NCBI GenBank assembly: GCA_037957365.1
Contig: JARHVA010003169.1
Coordinates: forward strand, 923,001-987,000
Source: Torreya grandis
Lineage: Eukaryota > Streptophyta > Pinopsida > Cupressales > Taxaceae
DNA length: 64,000 nt
Reading direction: 5' to 3'
Shown here: in pieces, positions 39,781 to 50,509 of the stretch
Layout of the letters: every line of letters starts with the position of its first letter
How positions within the stretch are numbered: the stretch's first letter is position 1
Notes under the pieces: generated by a model
The model's input: only the letters and a program-made list of their open reading frames with translations
Databases searched by the model: none
What the model was told of the DNA's origin: nothing
Made by a program: the position numbers and the translations under genes

Positions 39781-40652
39781 CATTTTAACTATATTCAACC
39801 CTTTAACAACCTATGATTTACATCTACTAAGTCCTAAATAGTTAAAGTAGTTTTTATGTTTTGAAATATAGTTTATATCAATTTTTGGGTATAGATCTAA
39901 TTGGTTCTCTATTGTTTGGCATTTTTAGAGGTTAAGGTGAATCTAAATACTAGTGGATGCACTATAGATACCATACCTACTAATGATATTTTATTTCATG
40001 GATCAAGCTTAGCTTATTGCATTTGGTTTTGGTAGGATCATGGAGATGCAATAGATCCCACTGAGCATAGAGTTGGTTTCCATATTCCTAATTGATGGGG
40101 GGATCACAAGAACAAACACACTTTGTCCTGATCCCTCTTGTTAGGATCTTGCTCCTCAGATAGAGCACAATATGATTACCAAATATAAGAAATTATAAAT
40201 GCATAAATAACTAGAAATACAAGTAACTAGAATTCACCAATAGCACAAAATATGAGAGACAATACACTATCTTGTATTAACACTTTACAGAAAAGAATGC
40301 AATAAAGAGCCGCCACACTCTTCCACCTTACAGAGGCTTCCCACACCTCAAGTGTATATTAATTCTTATACAACACTCTCCTACCAAAAATGGTCCCAAC
40401 AACCAACTCACAAGCAGAATTGGTGTTCACCTCTCCAACTAGTCAGTAATAACCCTGCCAGTTCACCAAGCACTCTATAGTACTTCAAGTTGATCTCCCA
40501 TGAACCTACAACCTACAATTCAATAGACCATACTCACACATGTAGATCTCCTATGAGCTTGCAACAACCTGCAACTCAATGATCTTACACTTAGAAGGAA
40601 CAATCTTTCCTTCCTTATCAACTCATACTTATACAATACATGCCAATGGGTC

Positions 40653-40664
40653 TATAAATAGATC
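40653..40664 (-). promoter_or_regulatory. TATA box in copia LTR
   Basis: The minus strand reads GATCTATTTATA, also present at 44379-44390 in the 5' LTR. It lies about 330 bp into the LTR, downstream of the GACGTC-like cluster. Confidence 0.45.
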
Positions 40665-40799
40665 CCAGTGTTAAACAATAACTTAGACTCTTAATTTAGA
40701 CAATTATCCTCACAGCTCAAGACTCTAACTGGCCTTTACATGCAAACACTTCGTTCACTTAACTAACTATCCATGCAATGAATAGTTCTGGAACACACA

Positions 40800-40925
40800 G
40801 GCGATCGACGTCAGTCCCTGCTTGCCTAGTTCTGCCGACGTCGACCGACTCTCTGCCGTCGCCAGTTACCTCCTGCACTGGTCACTACCAACGTCGGTCC
40901 TGCTACCAACACCGGTGCTCCTAGA
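40800..40925. promoter_or_regulatory. Cluster of GACGTC-type palindromes in U3
   Basis: CGACGTCAGTC (40806), CCGACGTCGACC (40835), CAACGTCGGTC and ACACCGGTG follow one another every 20-35 bp. The matching cluster in the 5' LTR (44530-44645) has mostly decayed to GATGTC. ACGT cores of the GACGTC kind are bZIP binding sites in plants, so an enhancer role is plausible but inferred. Confidence 0.5.
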
Positions 40926-40989
40926 TCTCAGCAACCTTCTGTTACTTCTATTTGCAAAGAGTTGAAGCTTTTAGCTACACAACTTAATA

Positions 40990-41990
40990 ATCTCCCACTT
41001 GGAGATAAATAGCTGCAACCTGTACCTGTACATGTACTCCGTCTAGTTTGTTCCCTTGGCTTTGTATCCCTCCTTAAGATCACTGTTGAAGACCAACCAC
41101 CACAAATCCTGTGGTGCAAAACCTGTCATCCAAATCACCTGCCACATCCACATCTACAACCATGTAGAAAATAACCTGACCCTACATAAAATGTGCACCT
41201 GCTGCTAGTTCTTGTAAGAATCCACTAAACTGCCCTCCAATGGTTCTCTCCTGGATTGGCTCCAACTTGTGACAACTCCCACTACTTGGGAAAACTTAGG
41301 TTTAGTACATACCATGCACTCAACCTCATTATGTGAATCAAGACACTTGTCCATAAAACTGTCCAACCATCGGTGTGCTAATCGGTCTCACACAATCATC
41401 TTGAAACAAAGTCAACATGTGACCTTCCATGTCTCTAAAACACACTCATGCCAAAGAATCTTGCTGCTCCCAGATTCTTCATGACATACACCTAAACTAG
41501 CTTTACCTTTAGTTCAGCAATACCCTGTATATGTAACCTTGCAACAAGCACATCATACAGTAATATGATAATGTAGCTAATATTATCCAACCTGGTAAAG
41601 AGAAACACAATGATCAAACCTCCATTGCCCTGTAGCTAATACAAGACCATATACCCTGATCTTCTGTCTCACGTATCCATTTCCACTCTTCTTCATCCTG
41701 AACATCCATTCATCTCTCAGTGCTTACTTCCAGCTGGCAACTCTACCCAAAACACCTGTTTGGTTCTCCTCTGAGGAATCACATCCTCATTCATGCCAAG
41801 CTCCCACTATTTCTTGGATCTACCTATTCTACTTCTTTAATAACTTCCTGGTCTTATGCCATAAGTGAGCAACAAGTAGTGTAAAGAAGGGAAATGATGA
41901 ATTTAAGAACTTACTTATACCTTCAGTCCTCTATATGGGTGCTTGAGACTCCTTGACAGCTTGTTGTCCACCTAAAATTTGTCTCAGTAA
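40990..41990. other. Untranslated 3' interior of the copia element
   Basis: I see no coding sequence of pol type on the minus strand and no repeat. The short frames at 41269-41484 on the plus strand and 40928-41119 on the minus strand are antisense or LTR-spanning and unsupported. Confidence 0.4.
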
Positions 41991-41994
41991 CTGA

Positions 41995-42190
41995 TGCCAG
42001 TCACATCTCAGTCTACACCCGATCGATGTCAGTTCCCTATGACTGTCCCCTTGCCGATGTCAATTTCCCCTAGTTGATGCTGGTAGTTGTCTACCCTGAG
42101 TCACCGACATTAGGCTACACATAGCTGATGTCGGTCCCTATCTAGACGCCGATGCCAGTTTTTCTGCCGATGTCGGTCTCTGTGTTTTTT
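41995..42190. repeat. Second array of CCGATGTCGGT-like units inside the copia element
   Basis: About seven degenerate units (for example GATCGATGTCAGTT, TTGCCGATGTCAATTT, AGCTGATGTCGGTCCC, TGCCGATGTCGGTCTC) occur at 25-30 bp spacing. They resemble the LTR cluster but sit in the interior, beside the point where pol breaks off. Confidence 0.65.
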
Positions 42191-42199
42191 GAGGGAGAC

Positions 42200-42886
42200 C
42201 TAACTTTTCCTCGTGAGCTCTTTTTGGATCAAATCCTTGTCCAAATCACCCTTGCTCTGCTCAGAATTCTTCTGCATCTTGTGCTAAACTCTGTCCGTCA
42301 CCTTCTCCTTGAAAACCAAGGCTTTCTTGTTCTTGTCACTAACATCAAATTCCTCAAGAAACGTCACCTTCTTCTACATACAAAAATCATGATCCATACC
42401 TTCCAAATCCGAAAGCATACCCTTTGACTCAAGAACAAGCATCTCCTTCTTATCTATGTGACCAAGCCTATTAGGCCACATCTCTGAATCTACAACTGAA
42501 GTAGATAACCCAGAAAGAGAATCAGTAATACAAGTAGATAGATAAAGCATACCTACTTTCTTACCTCTAGTTACAATAAGTGTACCCTTGGTAACCTTCC
42601 AAGAGTCTGCTATGAGAGTTACTGTGCAACCCTCATCACCTAAACTTCTAACAGAAATCAAATTCTACTCCAGAACTGGGACATGCATGACCTCCTTTAA
42701 CACCCATGTGTTACCTGTTTGTAGTTTCAACTTCACTTTCCCTTTGCCAACAATCTGACAAGGCTTACCATCCCCTACACAAATTTCTCCAAAGTCTCCC
42801 TGGACATACTCATGAAAAAATTCCCTATGTGGGGATGCATTAAAAGAGGCACCAGAATCTAAAACCCAAGATTCTACTTTATCCAA
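42200..42886 (-). pseudogene. Copia protease and truncated pre-integrase region
   Basis: The minus strand begins at 42886 with MDKVESWVLDSGASFNASPH, the retropepsin of copia elements with an intact D-S-G-A. It continues to VLKEVMHVPVLE, a TAG at a glutamine position, then NLISVRSLGDEG. The pre-integrase segment follows: LYLSTCITDSL, then EMWPNRLGHIDKKEMLVLES, where family members have W-H-x-R-L-G-H, so one histidine became proline. After KKVTFLEE the protein leaves the copia pattern and becomes lysine-rich (FDVSDKNKKALVFKEKVTD) before ending. The zinc-binding H-H-C-C site is therefore incomplete and integrase is absent. Confidence 0.8.
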
Positions 42887-42952
42887 AGAACATACCAGAG
42901 CATCCTGTGCAGCGTAATCTACAACATCTGCTTCTTCTTCATGTCCTTCATG

Positions 42953-43711
42953 CTAATCTTCACCTAATCTGCAATCTCTCTTTAAGTGCCCTTGCTTTCC
43001 ACACTTCCAGCAGGTTATTCTGCCATACCTGGACTTGGATCTTCTTCCTATCTTGGACCTTGATCTCCCACGCTCTATCTTCTCTCTTTGCCTTCCTCTG
43101 CCTTCAACACTCAAAGCATTCCCTGATGACTCACCTGTGCTTTTCCTGCATATCTCTTCATTCAAGATCACACTCACAACATCATCCACTTTTAAGACTT
43201 TTAAAGGAGACACAGTATTAGAAACTGCCATTACCAAACCTTCCCAACTTTCAGGTAATGAACACAAGATTAAGAGAGCTCTAATTTCATCATCAAATAC
43301 AATATTGACTGAACTTAACTGGTTTACCAAACCATGGAAATCACTAAGATGGCTATGAACAGATCCACCTTCCAACATTTGCAAATTAAATAAAAGCTTC
43401 ATAAGAAATACCTTATTAAAAGCTGAGGGTTTTTCATATAAATTTGCCAAAGATTCCATCATCTCCATCGTTGTCTTACACTGTGATAAGCTAGAAATCA
43501 CAGATGATGCAAGACTCAATCTAATAGATCCTAGAGCCTTTCAATCAAGAACCTCCCATTCTTCATCTTTCATATCCGAGGGTTTGCAATTAACCCCACC
43601 CAATGGTAAGTACAAATCTTTTTGATACAGATAATCCTCAATCTGCATCCTCCACAATTGGTAGTTCTTGCCATTAAACTTTTCCATTCATAGCTTACTG
43701 TCTTCTGCCAT
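42953..43711 (-). pseudogene. Copia gag (UBN2-type) with CCHC knuckle
   Basis: A start at 43711 gives MAEDSKL, stop, MEKFNGKNYQLWRMQIEDYL, the usual copia gag opening (K-F-x-G-x-N-Y-x-x-W). A second TGA falls in VLD-stop-KALGSIRLSLA. Both replace TGG. From 43519 the frame is open for 188 codons: the helical gag core (ETMESLANLYEKPSA-like, FLMKLLFNLQMLEGGSVHSH, FHGLVNQLSSV, LCSLPESWEG), a basic linker, and the knuckle CWKCGKQGHLKRDC at about 42971-43012, fully intact. Only two stops and good conservation fit a recent insertion. Confidence 0.85.
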
Positions 43712-43806
43712 TGCTCAACTCCCACTCAAATAGAAACCCTGTGAGTAACCTGTAATCAAAACACACTAACCAGATCTAATCCAATCTGTTAGTATCCAAA
43801 CCAAAA

Positions 43807-43818
43807 GCTCTGATACCA
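43807..43818 (-). other. Primer-binding site for initiator Met tRNA
   Basis: The minus strand reads TGGTATCAGAGC two bases after the end of the 5' LTR at 43821. This is the standard copia primer site and fixes the element's orientation. Confidence 0.9.
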
Positions 43819-43820
43819 AT

Positions 43821-44715
43821 TGATGGGGGGATCACAAGAACAAACACACTTTGTCCTGATTCCTCTTGTTAAGATCTTTCTCCTCAAATAGAGCACAATA
43901 TGATTACCAAATATAAGCAATTATAAATGCATAAATAACCAGAAATACAAGTAACTAGAATTCACCAATAGCACAGAATATGAGAGACAATACACTATCT
44001 TGTATTAACACTTTACAAAAAAAAATACAATAAAGAGCCGCCGCTCTTCCACCTTACAGAGGCTTCCCACACCTCAAGTGTACAGTAATTCTTCTACAAC
44101 ACTCTCCTACTAAAAACAGTCCCAATAACCAACTCACAAATAGAATTGGTGTTCACCTCTCCAACTAGTTAGTAACAACCCTGCCAGTTCACCAAGCACT
44201 CTATAGTACTTCAAGTTGATCTCCCATGAACCTACAACCTGCAATTCAATAGAGCATACTCACACATGTAGATCTCCTATGAGCTTGCAATAACCTGCAA
44301 CTCAATGATCTTACACTTATAAGGAACAATCTTGCCTTCCTTATCAACTCATACTTATAAAATACATGCCAATGGGTCTATAAATAGATCCCAGAGTTAA
44401 ACAATAACTTAGAATCTTAATTTAGACAATTATCCTCATAGTTCAAGACTCTAACTGGCCTTTACATGTAAACACTTCATTCACTTAACTAACTGTCCGT
44501 GCAACGAATAGTTCTAAAACACATAGGTGACCGACACCGGTCCCTGCTTGCCTGGTTCTGCCGATGTCGGTCGACTCTCTGCCATCGCCGATTACCTCCT
44601 GCACTGGTCACTACCGATGTCGGTCCTGCTGTCGACGCTGGTGCTCCTGGATCTCAGCAACTTTTTGTTCCTTCTGTTTGCAAAGAGTTGAAGCTTTTAG
44701 CTCCACAACTTAACA
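43821..44715 (-). repeat. 5' LTR of the copia element
   Basis: It runs from TGATGGGGGG to TTAACA on the plus strand. Minus-strand order: palindrome cluster (44645-44530), TATA box (44390-44379), then U5 toward the primer site. The open plus-strand frame at 44499-44741 is an artefact of the GC-rich cluster. Confidence 0.85.
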
Positions 44716-45939
44716 CTAGTGACATGGGAAATACTAACTAATATATTCCATTATGTGGTGTATGGGGATAACATTAAGGTGGTTATCACCCTAGAGGATG
44801 TTAATGCATTGTTAAGATTGATAATTATTAACACACTAGTGATGTGAAATACTCTATATTCAATGGATGATAGGATAACCATAGCTTTGTGGACAACATG
44901 ATTGGAGAGATATGACCATCCTACATTGGTGGTGTGTCTATTTTATGTGTATGTTTTGGATATTCTATATATTCATAAGGCCATTATTATACTTATGACA
45001 ACTCAAGTGATTTGTCAAAAGTTAGATGGGAAGGTTCCATTATATATTATAGATTTATGTTAGATGATGTTAGAGTATGACACATTATATGATTTAGGTT
45101 TTATTATTTGGGTGTAGTTAGTGCATTATTTTTATAGCATTTTATCCATGGGCTATTAGATGAAGGGGCCCATTATGATTTTTGATAGTTAGATCAATGA
45201 GTGATTTCCTATTATAGGCTAATAGGTTTACCTCATGGTGTGGATGATTTCATCCTAACTTTGTGGAGGTGGGTATAGGAGCATGTGGTGTATATTGTAC
45301 CACATGTCCTAGCATTGTAAACTATTATTTGAGGTTAGATTATTTGACACTATATCAGGCCACTATTTATGCTTGGCCCTTATGGATAAATACTATACAA
45401 CTATATGGTAATATTAGCATTATGGGAAATTATTTTTAGTGGGTGGAACTACAACTAATTCATCATGTATCAGGGTAGTTTAGATTTCCATACTTGATGA
45501 CTCTGATAGTGGTCCCTACATTTTTTGCTTGGAATGTGAAGGACCAATATGGTGTGAGAGGTGTAGGGGTAATAAAAGAGGTTACCATTATATGACCACA
45601 CCAAGTGAGGGATATTAGACAATAATATTAGAGATAGTGAGGAGCTTAGGATAATAACAAAAGAGGGGGGAAATTAACGATTATGCCATAGTAGTAGATA
45701 CCACAACCACCACCATGGTTGTAGAGATAGATATGGGCTCTAATGCCACCACCAATACAACTAGAGGCACAACAACAAGGATATCTAATAACACAACCTA
45801 TCTTGATTTTTTTAATTCTATGATGTATACATAGTGGATCACAATATGCTCATGTGAATCACCTTAACTATTATAGAGGTTTTGAATCACCATAAATCCA
45901 TGATATACATGAGGTGTTTAATGGTCAAGAATATGGAGC

Positions 45940-45981
45940 TACTATTGGTTAGTAAAATGTGTTGTATCATAATTATTTTGA

Positions 45982-46026
<45 letters not shown>

Positions 46027-46069
46027 CTCAAAATAATCTGATAAAACACATATTACTAACCAATAATAG
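45940..46069. repeat. Inverted repeat enclosing a (TA)n tract
   Basis: CTATTGGTTAGTAAAATGTG with following bases to ATTTTGAGAATA (about 45941-45986) is mirrored by its reverse complement at 46021-46068, about 85% matched. About 35 bases of pure (TA)n lie between them. The block folds into one hairpin. The apparent frames through it are not genes. Confidence 0.85.
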
Positions 46070-46074
46070 CATAT

Positions 46075-46162
46075 ATGTATGTATGTACGTATATATGTAT
46101 TTATGTATGCATATCTACACACACACATGTATGTATATATGTGTGATTTTGGATATATATAT

Positions 46163-46217
<55 letters not shown>

Positions 46218-46246
46218 CATATATATATATATACATATACATATAC

Positions 46247-46280
<34 letters not shown>

Positions 46281-46312
46281 ATACACACATATATATATAC
46301 ATACATACATAC

Positions 46313-46343
<31 letters not shown>

Positions 46344-46345
46344 TG
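46075..46345. repeat. Compound TATG/TACA/(TA)n microsatellite
   Basis: TATG units, an ACACAC stretch, then alternating TACATA and TATATA blocks. Long Ile/Tyr frames on both strands are translations of the repeat. Confidence 0.9.
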
Positions 46346-46349
46346 AGAT

Positions 46350-48483
46350 ATGATTTGATTTTAGTTTGTACTTTGTAGATGATAAAATAGAGGAGATTTG
46401 TTGGAGGATATTGGTGGAGACAACCCATAATGACATTTTAGATGATGTGTTATTATAACATGATACTACATAGCTGATTTATCTATTTGTTCCTTCAGCC
46501 TAGGGTTATGTTGGTTAGGGATGTTGCCTAAGAATTATATACATTATTATATGGAAATTAATCTAAAACACCACCAAGAGTTAGTTATGTGGAGATATAT
46601 GTGTGGAATTCATTGGATTAGGAGATATCCTCTCATTAGACTATAGCTAGCTAGGTATCAAGGTTATAGGCCCAGTTGGCCAATATTCATAGATAGGGGG
46701 ATGGTCTATGATGATATATTTATTCAATATAATATAATACAAAGAAGACACTATTAGGCCTTTACGGGTAGTGTATCACATCATTGTGATCCTTATAGAT
46801 GTTTTTGTACTATGTATCATTATGTTTCATGATGTATATACAAATTATGACTCATATATAGAGATGTGTTTCATTATGACTCATGGATGCTATCTATTGA
46901 TGCATTTTATTTACAGCACATGTGATTATGATTTATTATACTATGATAAAATGTATAATGTATGTTCTATTATTTTATAGATAATATGGAAAAAATGCAT
47001 GGTTAAAAATAATGGAAAATGTAAAATGATAGAGTTATAAGTAGGAAGAAAATTTGAAAAATAATTGATGAATGGCAAACATGAATGTATAACACATCAC
47101 AAAGGATGAGATATGTAAAAAAATATAAGTAAATTAAATCAAAATGATAATCTTTTAATAAAAATATAAATTAGAAAATAATAAAATGATGAATAACATA
47201 AACCAATAATAATAAATAAGCAATAAAAATAAGGTCAAGGAGACTAAAAAAATTAATTTTAGTGCTCATGCTTGCGTGCGATGGAATAAAGTATAAACAT
47301 AAAATAAAATGTGACCGATGGTGATAATATGGTTTGAGAAAAAAAAATATGAGGAAATCCTAGTCATATCCAAGGTCTTACATTATAATTTACAAAAGGA
47401 AAACCAAAATGTGTAGGTAGAAAGTGTGATCAAGGATGTGATCAGCTAGAAGTGATATCCATCAAGGAGAATATTAAGGATAAATAAGAATTAAAAAATG
47501 AGAGTGAAGTGATATATAGGTAGTATATAAATACTTATAAATGATTAGACACACTAATAAGAATGTTAGTTGTAATAATTATTGACATCAAGGACCTAAG
47601 ACACTCTGAATAGTGAATGCAAAGCCTGGGATAAAAAATAATGACATATATAATCCCATGAAGGATATATAAAGGAAAATTAAAAATAAACTACATTCCC
47701 ACAATGTGATTTCCATTCCTTAAGATCCTATACATAGTTATTGATCTACTACAAAGCTTGGGTACTTGCATAAGAAATTAGGTGGTAATATATGATAAAA
47801 TGATGCCTCATATCCCAATCTACTAGCCTACCATACCCCAATGGATCTTAGCTTTATTATGAAAATAGATATCGATTTTTATATTTCACCTAGAATAGGA
47901 GATGTGCCACAATATCACATATTTTGGTATAATCTAAATTTTAAGGTTGTAATTTCCTTTTGGTTATTTCCTTTTGTTTTCTTTTATGATATGGATTTTT
48001 ATATTCCTCCTCCATACATATTTGGATAAAAAATTAGGAGTGAAATAAGTGATAAAAATAAGATAGATTACACTTGGTCTCTAGATAAGAGTACTAAAGA
48101 TCATGGTATTAAAATGTTTCTAGACTTACTCACAAGTAAGTGTGAAATCTAAAAATTAACCTATGTATGCTTCTAATGAATGGAAGTAAAAAATAAATAT
48201 GAATATCATATAATATCCATTCATTCAATGAGTGATACAATGATGTATATGCTTGTAACCGATCATAAATATGTAAATTAGTGTAGTGGAATTTAGCACG
48301 GGCTAAATTGAATATATCCAATTCACTTGAAGGATATACTATCTTACCAAAGCGATAACATAAGTACCTATGAAATTAATGATCATTTCAAAAAGAGGGA
48401 TAGTAAGGAAATGAAAGTGAAGATTGATAAAGAGGACATAAAGGTGTTATTTAAGTTTTACTGTTTAAAAAATATATAGCTTG
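46350..48483. other. Unassigned AT-rich flank
   Basis: No recognised domain. Short frames occur at 46771-46980, 47841-48029 (plus) and 48130-48321 (minus). A plus-strand frame near 48380-48470 is lysine-rich (MKVKIDKEDIKVLFKF). None can be assigned, and stop density is high. Confidence 0.3.
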
Positions 48484-48623
48484 TGATGGTTGAATATTTT
48501 GTCGATCAGCATACTGATAAACAAAATAGGTTTGATCATCAAAAGTAGGAAGATTGGTCATCAAAATGTGTAGGTTTACCACATTAAAAGGGGACTAATC
48601 TCTACTCTCATCAAGGGGAGGTT

Positions 48624-48626
<3 letters not shown>

Positions 48627-48717
<91 letters not shown>
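48627..48717. repeat. (TA)n microsatellite in LTR
   Basis: About 45 uninterrupted TA units. The matching tract in the other LTR is the insertion site of the nested element. Confidence 0.95.
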
Positions 48718-48719
<2 letters not shown>

Positions 48720-49330
48720 AAAAAATAATACTCAAGGGTAAGATAAACCATCCATATCTCTTTCATCAGAGATGATGCATGTAAATCAAAGGAAAAATAT
48801 CAAGGGAAATGATAGAAATCACTCCTCTCCTTTTAGAATTACTATTTAGCAAACCACAAGAATAATCCTGGTAGTAATTACAAAATGTAACCAAGGACAT
48901 AGTAACCAGTAGATTGAGATGTAGCACAAAGTCTCCACCTCAATTGTGAAAGAATGAGATACGAAGGAAAATGAGGGTGAAAATTTGTCCCAAGGTCCTT
49001 TACACAAAAACAAAAAGAAAACACACTAAAGGCAATTGTGGGGGCACAAAGTCTCTCCATAGTTGGCTTCAACACACTTTTCTGACTACTTTCACTAATT
49101 TTGCTTATTGAATTAAAGGAACAAAAAATATATTAAGGAAAAAGACATAAGAAAAGTTTCCCCAAAAATAAAGATATCACATCAAAAATTTTGAAAAGTC
49201 ACTTTCTTTCTTATTCCAATAGTGAAATATGATCAACAATCTGAGCTCAAAGTCTCAGTAATGCCTTTCAATTTGGGCAGAGTTTTGTTTCTAATCATCA
49301 GAGAGAGATCTTAAAACAATAAAAGAGAGT

Positions 49331-49341
49331 CCCTTATATAG
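49331..49341 (-). promoter_or_regulatory. TATA box in gag-only LTR
   Basis: The minus strand reads CTATATAAGGG, identical at 60478-60488 in the second LTR. It lies about 2.3 kb into the LTR, so U3 is unusually long. Confidence 0.55.
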
Positions 49342-50509
49342 CTTCTTCAAGAAGGACTCGAGAATAGTAACACATCATGTTGCATTGAATTTTGTTAAGA
49401 AGACATGCTAGAATTTAGGGGCATTTACCCATTTGCTTTTCTTAATGCAGAGAAATAGGTCATGCCATTGAATGTTTACATCCTTTGATGTCCACCTAGT
49501 GATCTACTTCTAGAAATATATCTGATGCATAAATGTTTTTGATCCTTCCTCATCATTCATCCTTTTATATTTAATTGAATTGGGTCCTTGATTCAATTTG
49601 ATGATCTGTTCCTTAGTTGCTTCCTGCTGGTCTTGGCCTTAAGCCTTTGAATGCATTCAAGTCCATTTTGGGTTGGGAAGAGCCCCCCGCAAGGGTATCT
49701 ACCCTTTAGGTAGTCTTTAGATGGTCTTCAAGATTCTTTTGGTGGGTCTCTAAGTTCTTTGGCTCTTATTTAAGGCTTTTCAAAATCAATGACTATTTTA
49801 TGAACCTTAAAATTGACATTCGCACACCCGTCACTACGTTTGAATTTCCAACAACTAGTTCGTTGGTCTTGACTTTAACATCTTTGGGCACATCATCCCT
49901 TGGATTTTCTTTAGATTTCTCTTCATTTGTACTTTTTTACTACTTAATTCCTTCATATTTCTTGTTTTGCATACTCCTAAAGGGAAGGTGACCCTTCGGC
50001 TTTGGGGAAGTGTCCTTTAATTTGACAGCCAAGTGTCGCCTGCAAGGGCACCTATCCTTCAAGGTCCTTCGATGGCCTTTTGTCTTCAGAGTCCTTCAAA
50101 AATTTCCTACAAAATTTTCTACAGACATTTTCCAATGGACAAAAAGCCTGCAAGAATTGTTTTGGCTACTTTGTCTTTGGCTTTCATAAATTATTTTAGG
50201 CTTTTCTCCCATAGCTTCCCTAAATTTCTTCAGACTTTTTATCCGAAGGAATTCCTTCAGATAGAAGTCTGAAAAAATTCATTTCTTGCCTTAGTCTTTC
50301 AACCAAGATTTGCTTTGTTTTTTGATCTTTTCTTTCTTTCAAAGGAAAAAATTCGAAGGAATTCTTTCAGATAATTTCCTCCAAGGAATTGTCTCTTTGT
50401 CTTGTTCATTTTCTTGAAGGAATTCACTTTGTATATTTAACTACGTAATTGGTCCATTTTCCCCCTTTCTACCCTCTGTAAGGGCTATTTGATCCTTTGG
50501 CTTTTGGGT

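Larger units (their letters stand above)
34691..39785 (+). mobile_element. Short non-autonomous LTR element with CATTT target duplication
   Basis: LTRs begin TGATGTGGAGG at 34696 and 38876 and end CACATCA at 37682 and 39780. The element is bounded on both sides by CATTT (34691-34695 and 39781-39785), a perfect 5-bp target-site duplication. The right LTR is 905 bp. The left has an extra 2.1 kb inserted. The interior is only 1193 bp, too short for pol, so the element needed enzymes from another element. TATATAAA at 39453 and a TGG-type sequence after the left LTR favour plus-strand orientation. Confidence 0.85.
40093..40989 (-). repeat. 3' LTR of the copia element
   Basis: It starts TGATGGGGGG and ends CTTAATA (CTTAACA in the other copy). 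The purine-rich AAGTGGGAGAT on the minus strand directly beside 40990 is the polypurine tract. The TATA box on the minus strand lies at 40653-40664. GACGTC sites occur at 40807 and 40837. Confidence 0.85.
40088..44720 (-). mobile_element. Young internally deleted Ty1/copia element
   Basis: LTRs at 40093-40989 and 43821-44715 are about 95% identical by eye. Inside the right LTR lie GCTCTGATACCA (reverse complement of the Met-tRNA primer site) and then gag and protease reading leftward, so transcription is from the minus strand. The flanks CTAAT (40088-40092) and CTAGT (44716-44720) are a target duplication with one mismatch. The interior is only about 2.8 kb. It stops being pol just after the protease/pre-integrase region, and RT, RNase H and the integrase core are missing, so the element is non-autonomous. 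Confidence 0.85.
39930..45600 (+). pseudogene. Plant mobile domain (PMD) fossil, split by a copia element
   Basis: Before the copia insertion the plus strand reads IPLSIELVSIFL, ending at its left border (about 40055-40090). After the right border (44716) the same frame continues TWEILTNIFHYVVYGD and then KVVITLEDVNALLRL (44773-44817). W-x-x-E-T-N-T-F-H..GE.TITLEDVA.LLGLP is the core of the PMD/aminotransferase-like domain found in plant transposon-derived proteins. Further C-terminal pieces in several frames look related: LDGKVPLYIID, LEYDTLYDLGFIIWV, and FAWNVKDQYGVRGVGVIKEV near 45515-45575. PMD proteins occur in Mutator-like and retroelement contexts and in host MAIN/MAIL genes. Many stops mark this copy as dead. 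The source (element or host gene) is unresolved. Confidence 0.6.

Noticed and set aside
40808..40925. Regularly spaced GACGTC units considered as a CRISPR-like array
   Set aside because: Units are degenerate, 10-14 bp long, in LTRs of a plant retroelement, without conserved repeat length or unique spacers of constant size.
42907..43358. Plus-strand open frames of 104-107 codons
   Set aside because: Antisense to the clear copia gag with its intact zinc knuckle.
43807..43818. tRNA-like sequence
   Set aside because: It is only complementary to a tRNA 3' end (primer site); there is no cloverleaf.
45882..46436. Open frames of up to 154 codons on both strands
   Set aside because: Microsatellite and inverted-repeat sequence, not a protein.
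49800..50272. Plus-strand frames of 63-79 codons with hydrophobic stretches
   Set aside because: They are inside the LTR, antisense to its transcription, and the other LTR copy (61155-61657) has them shifted and altered.
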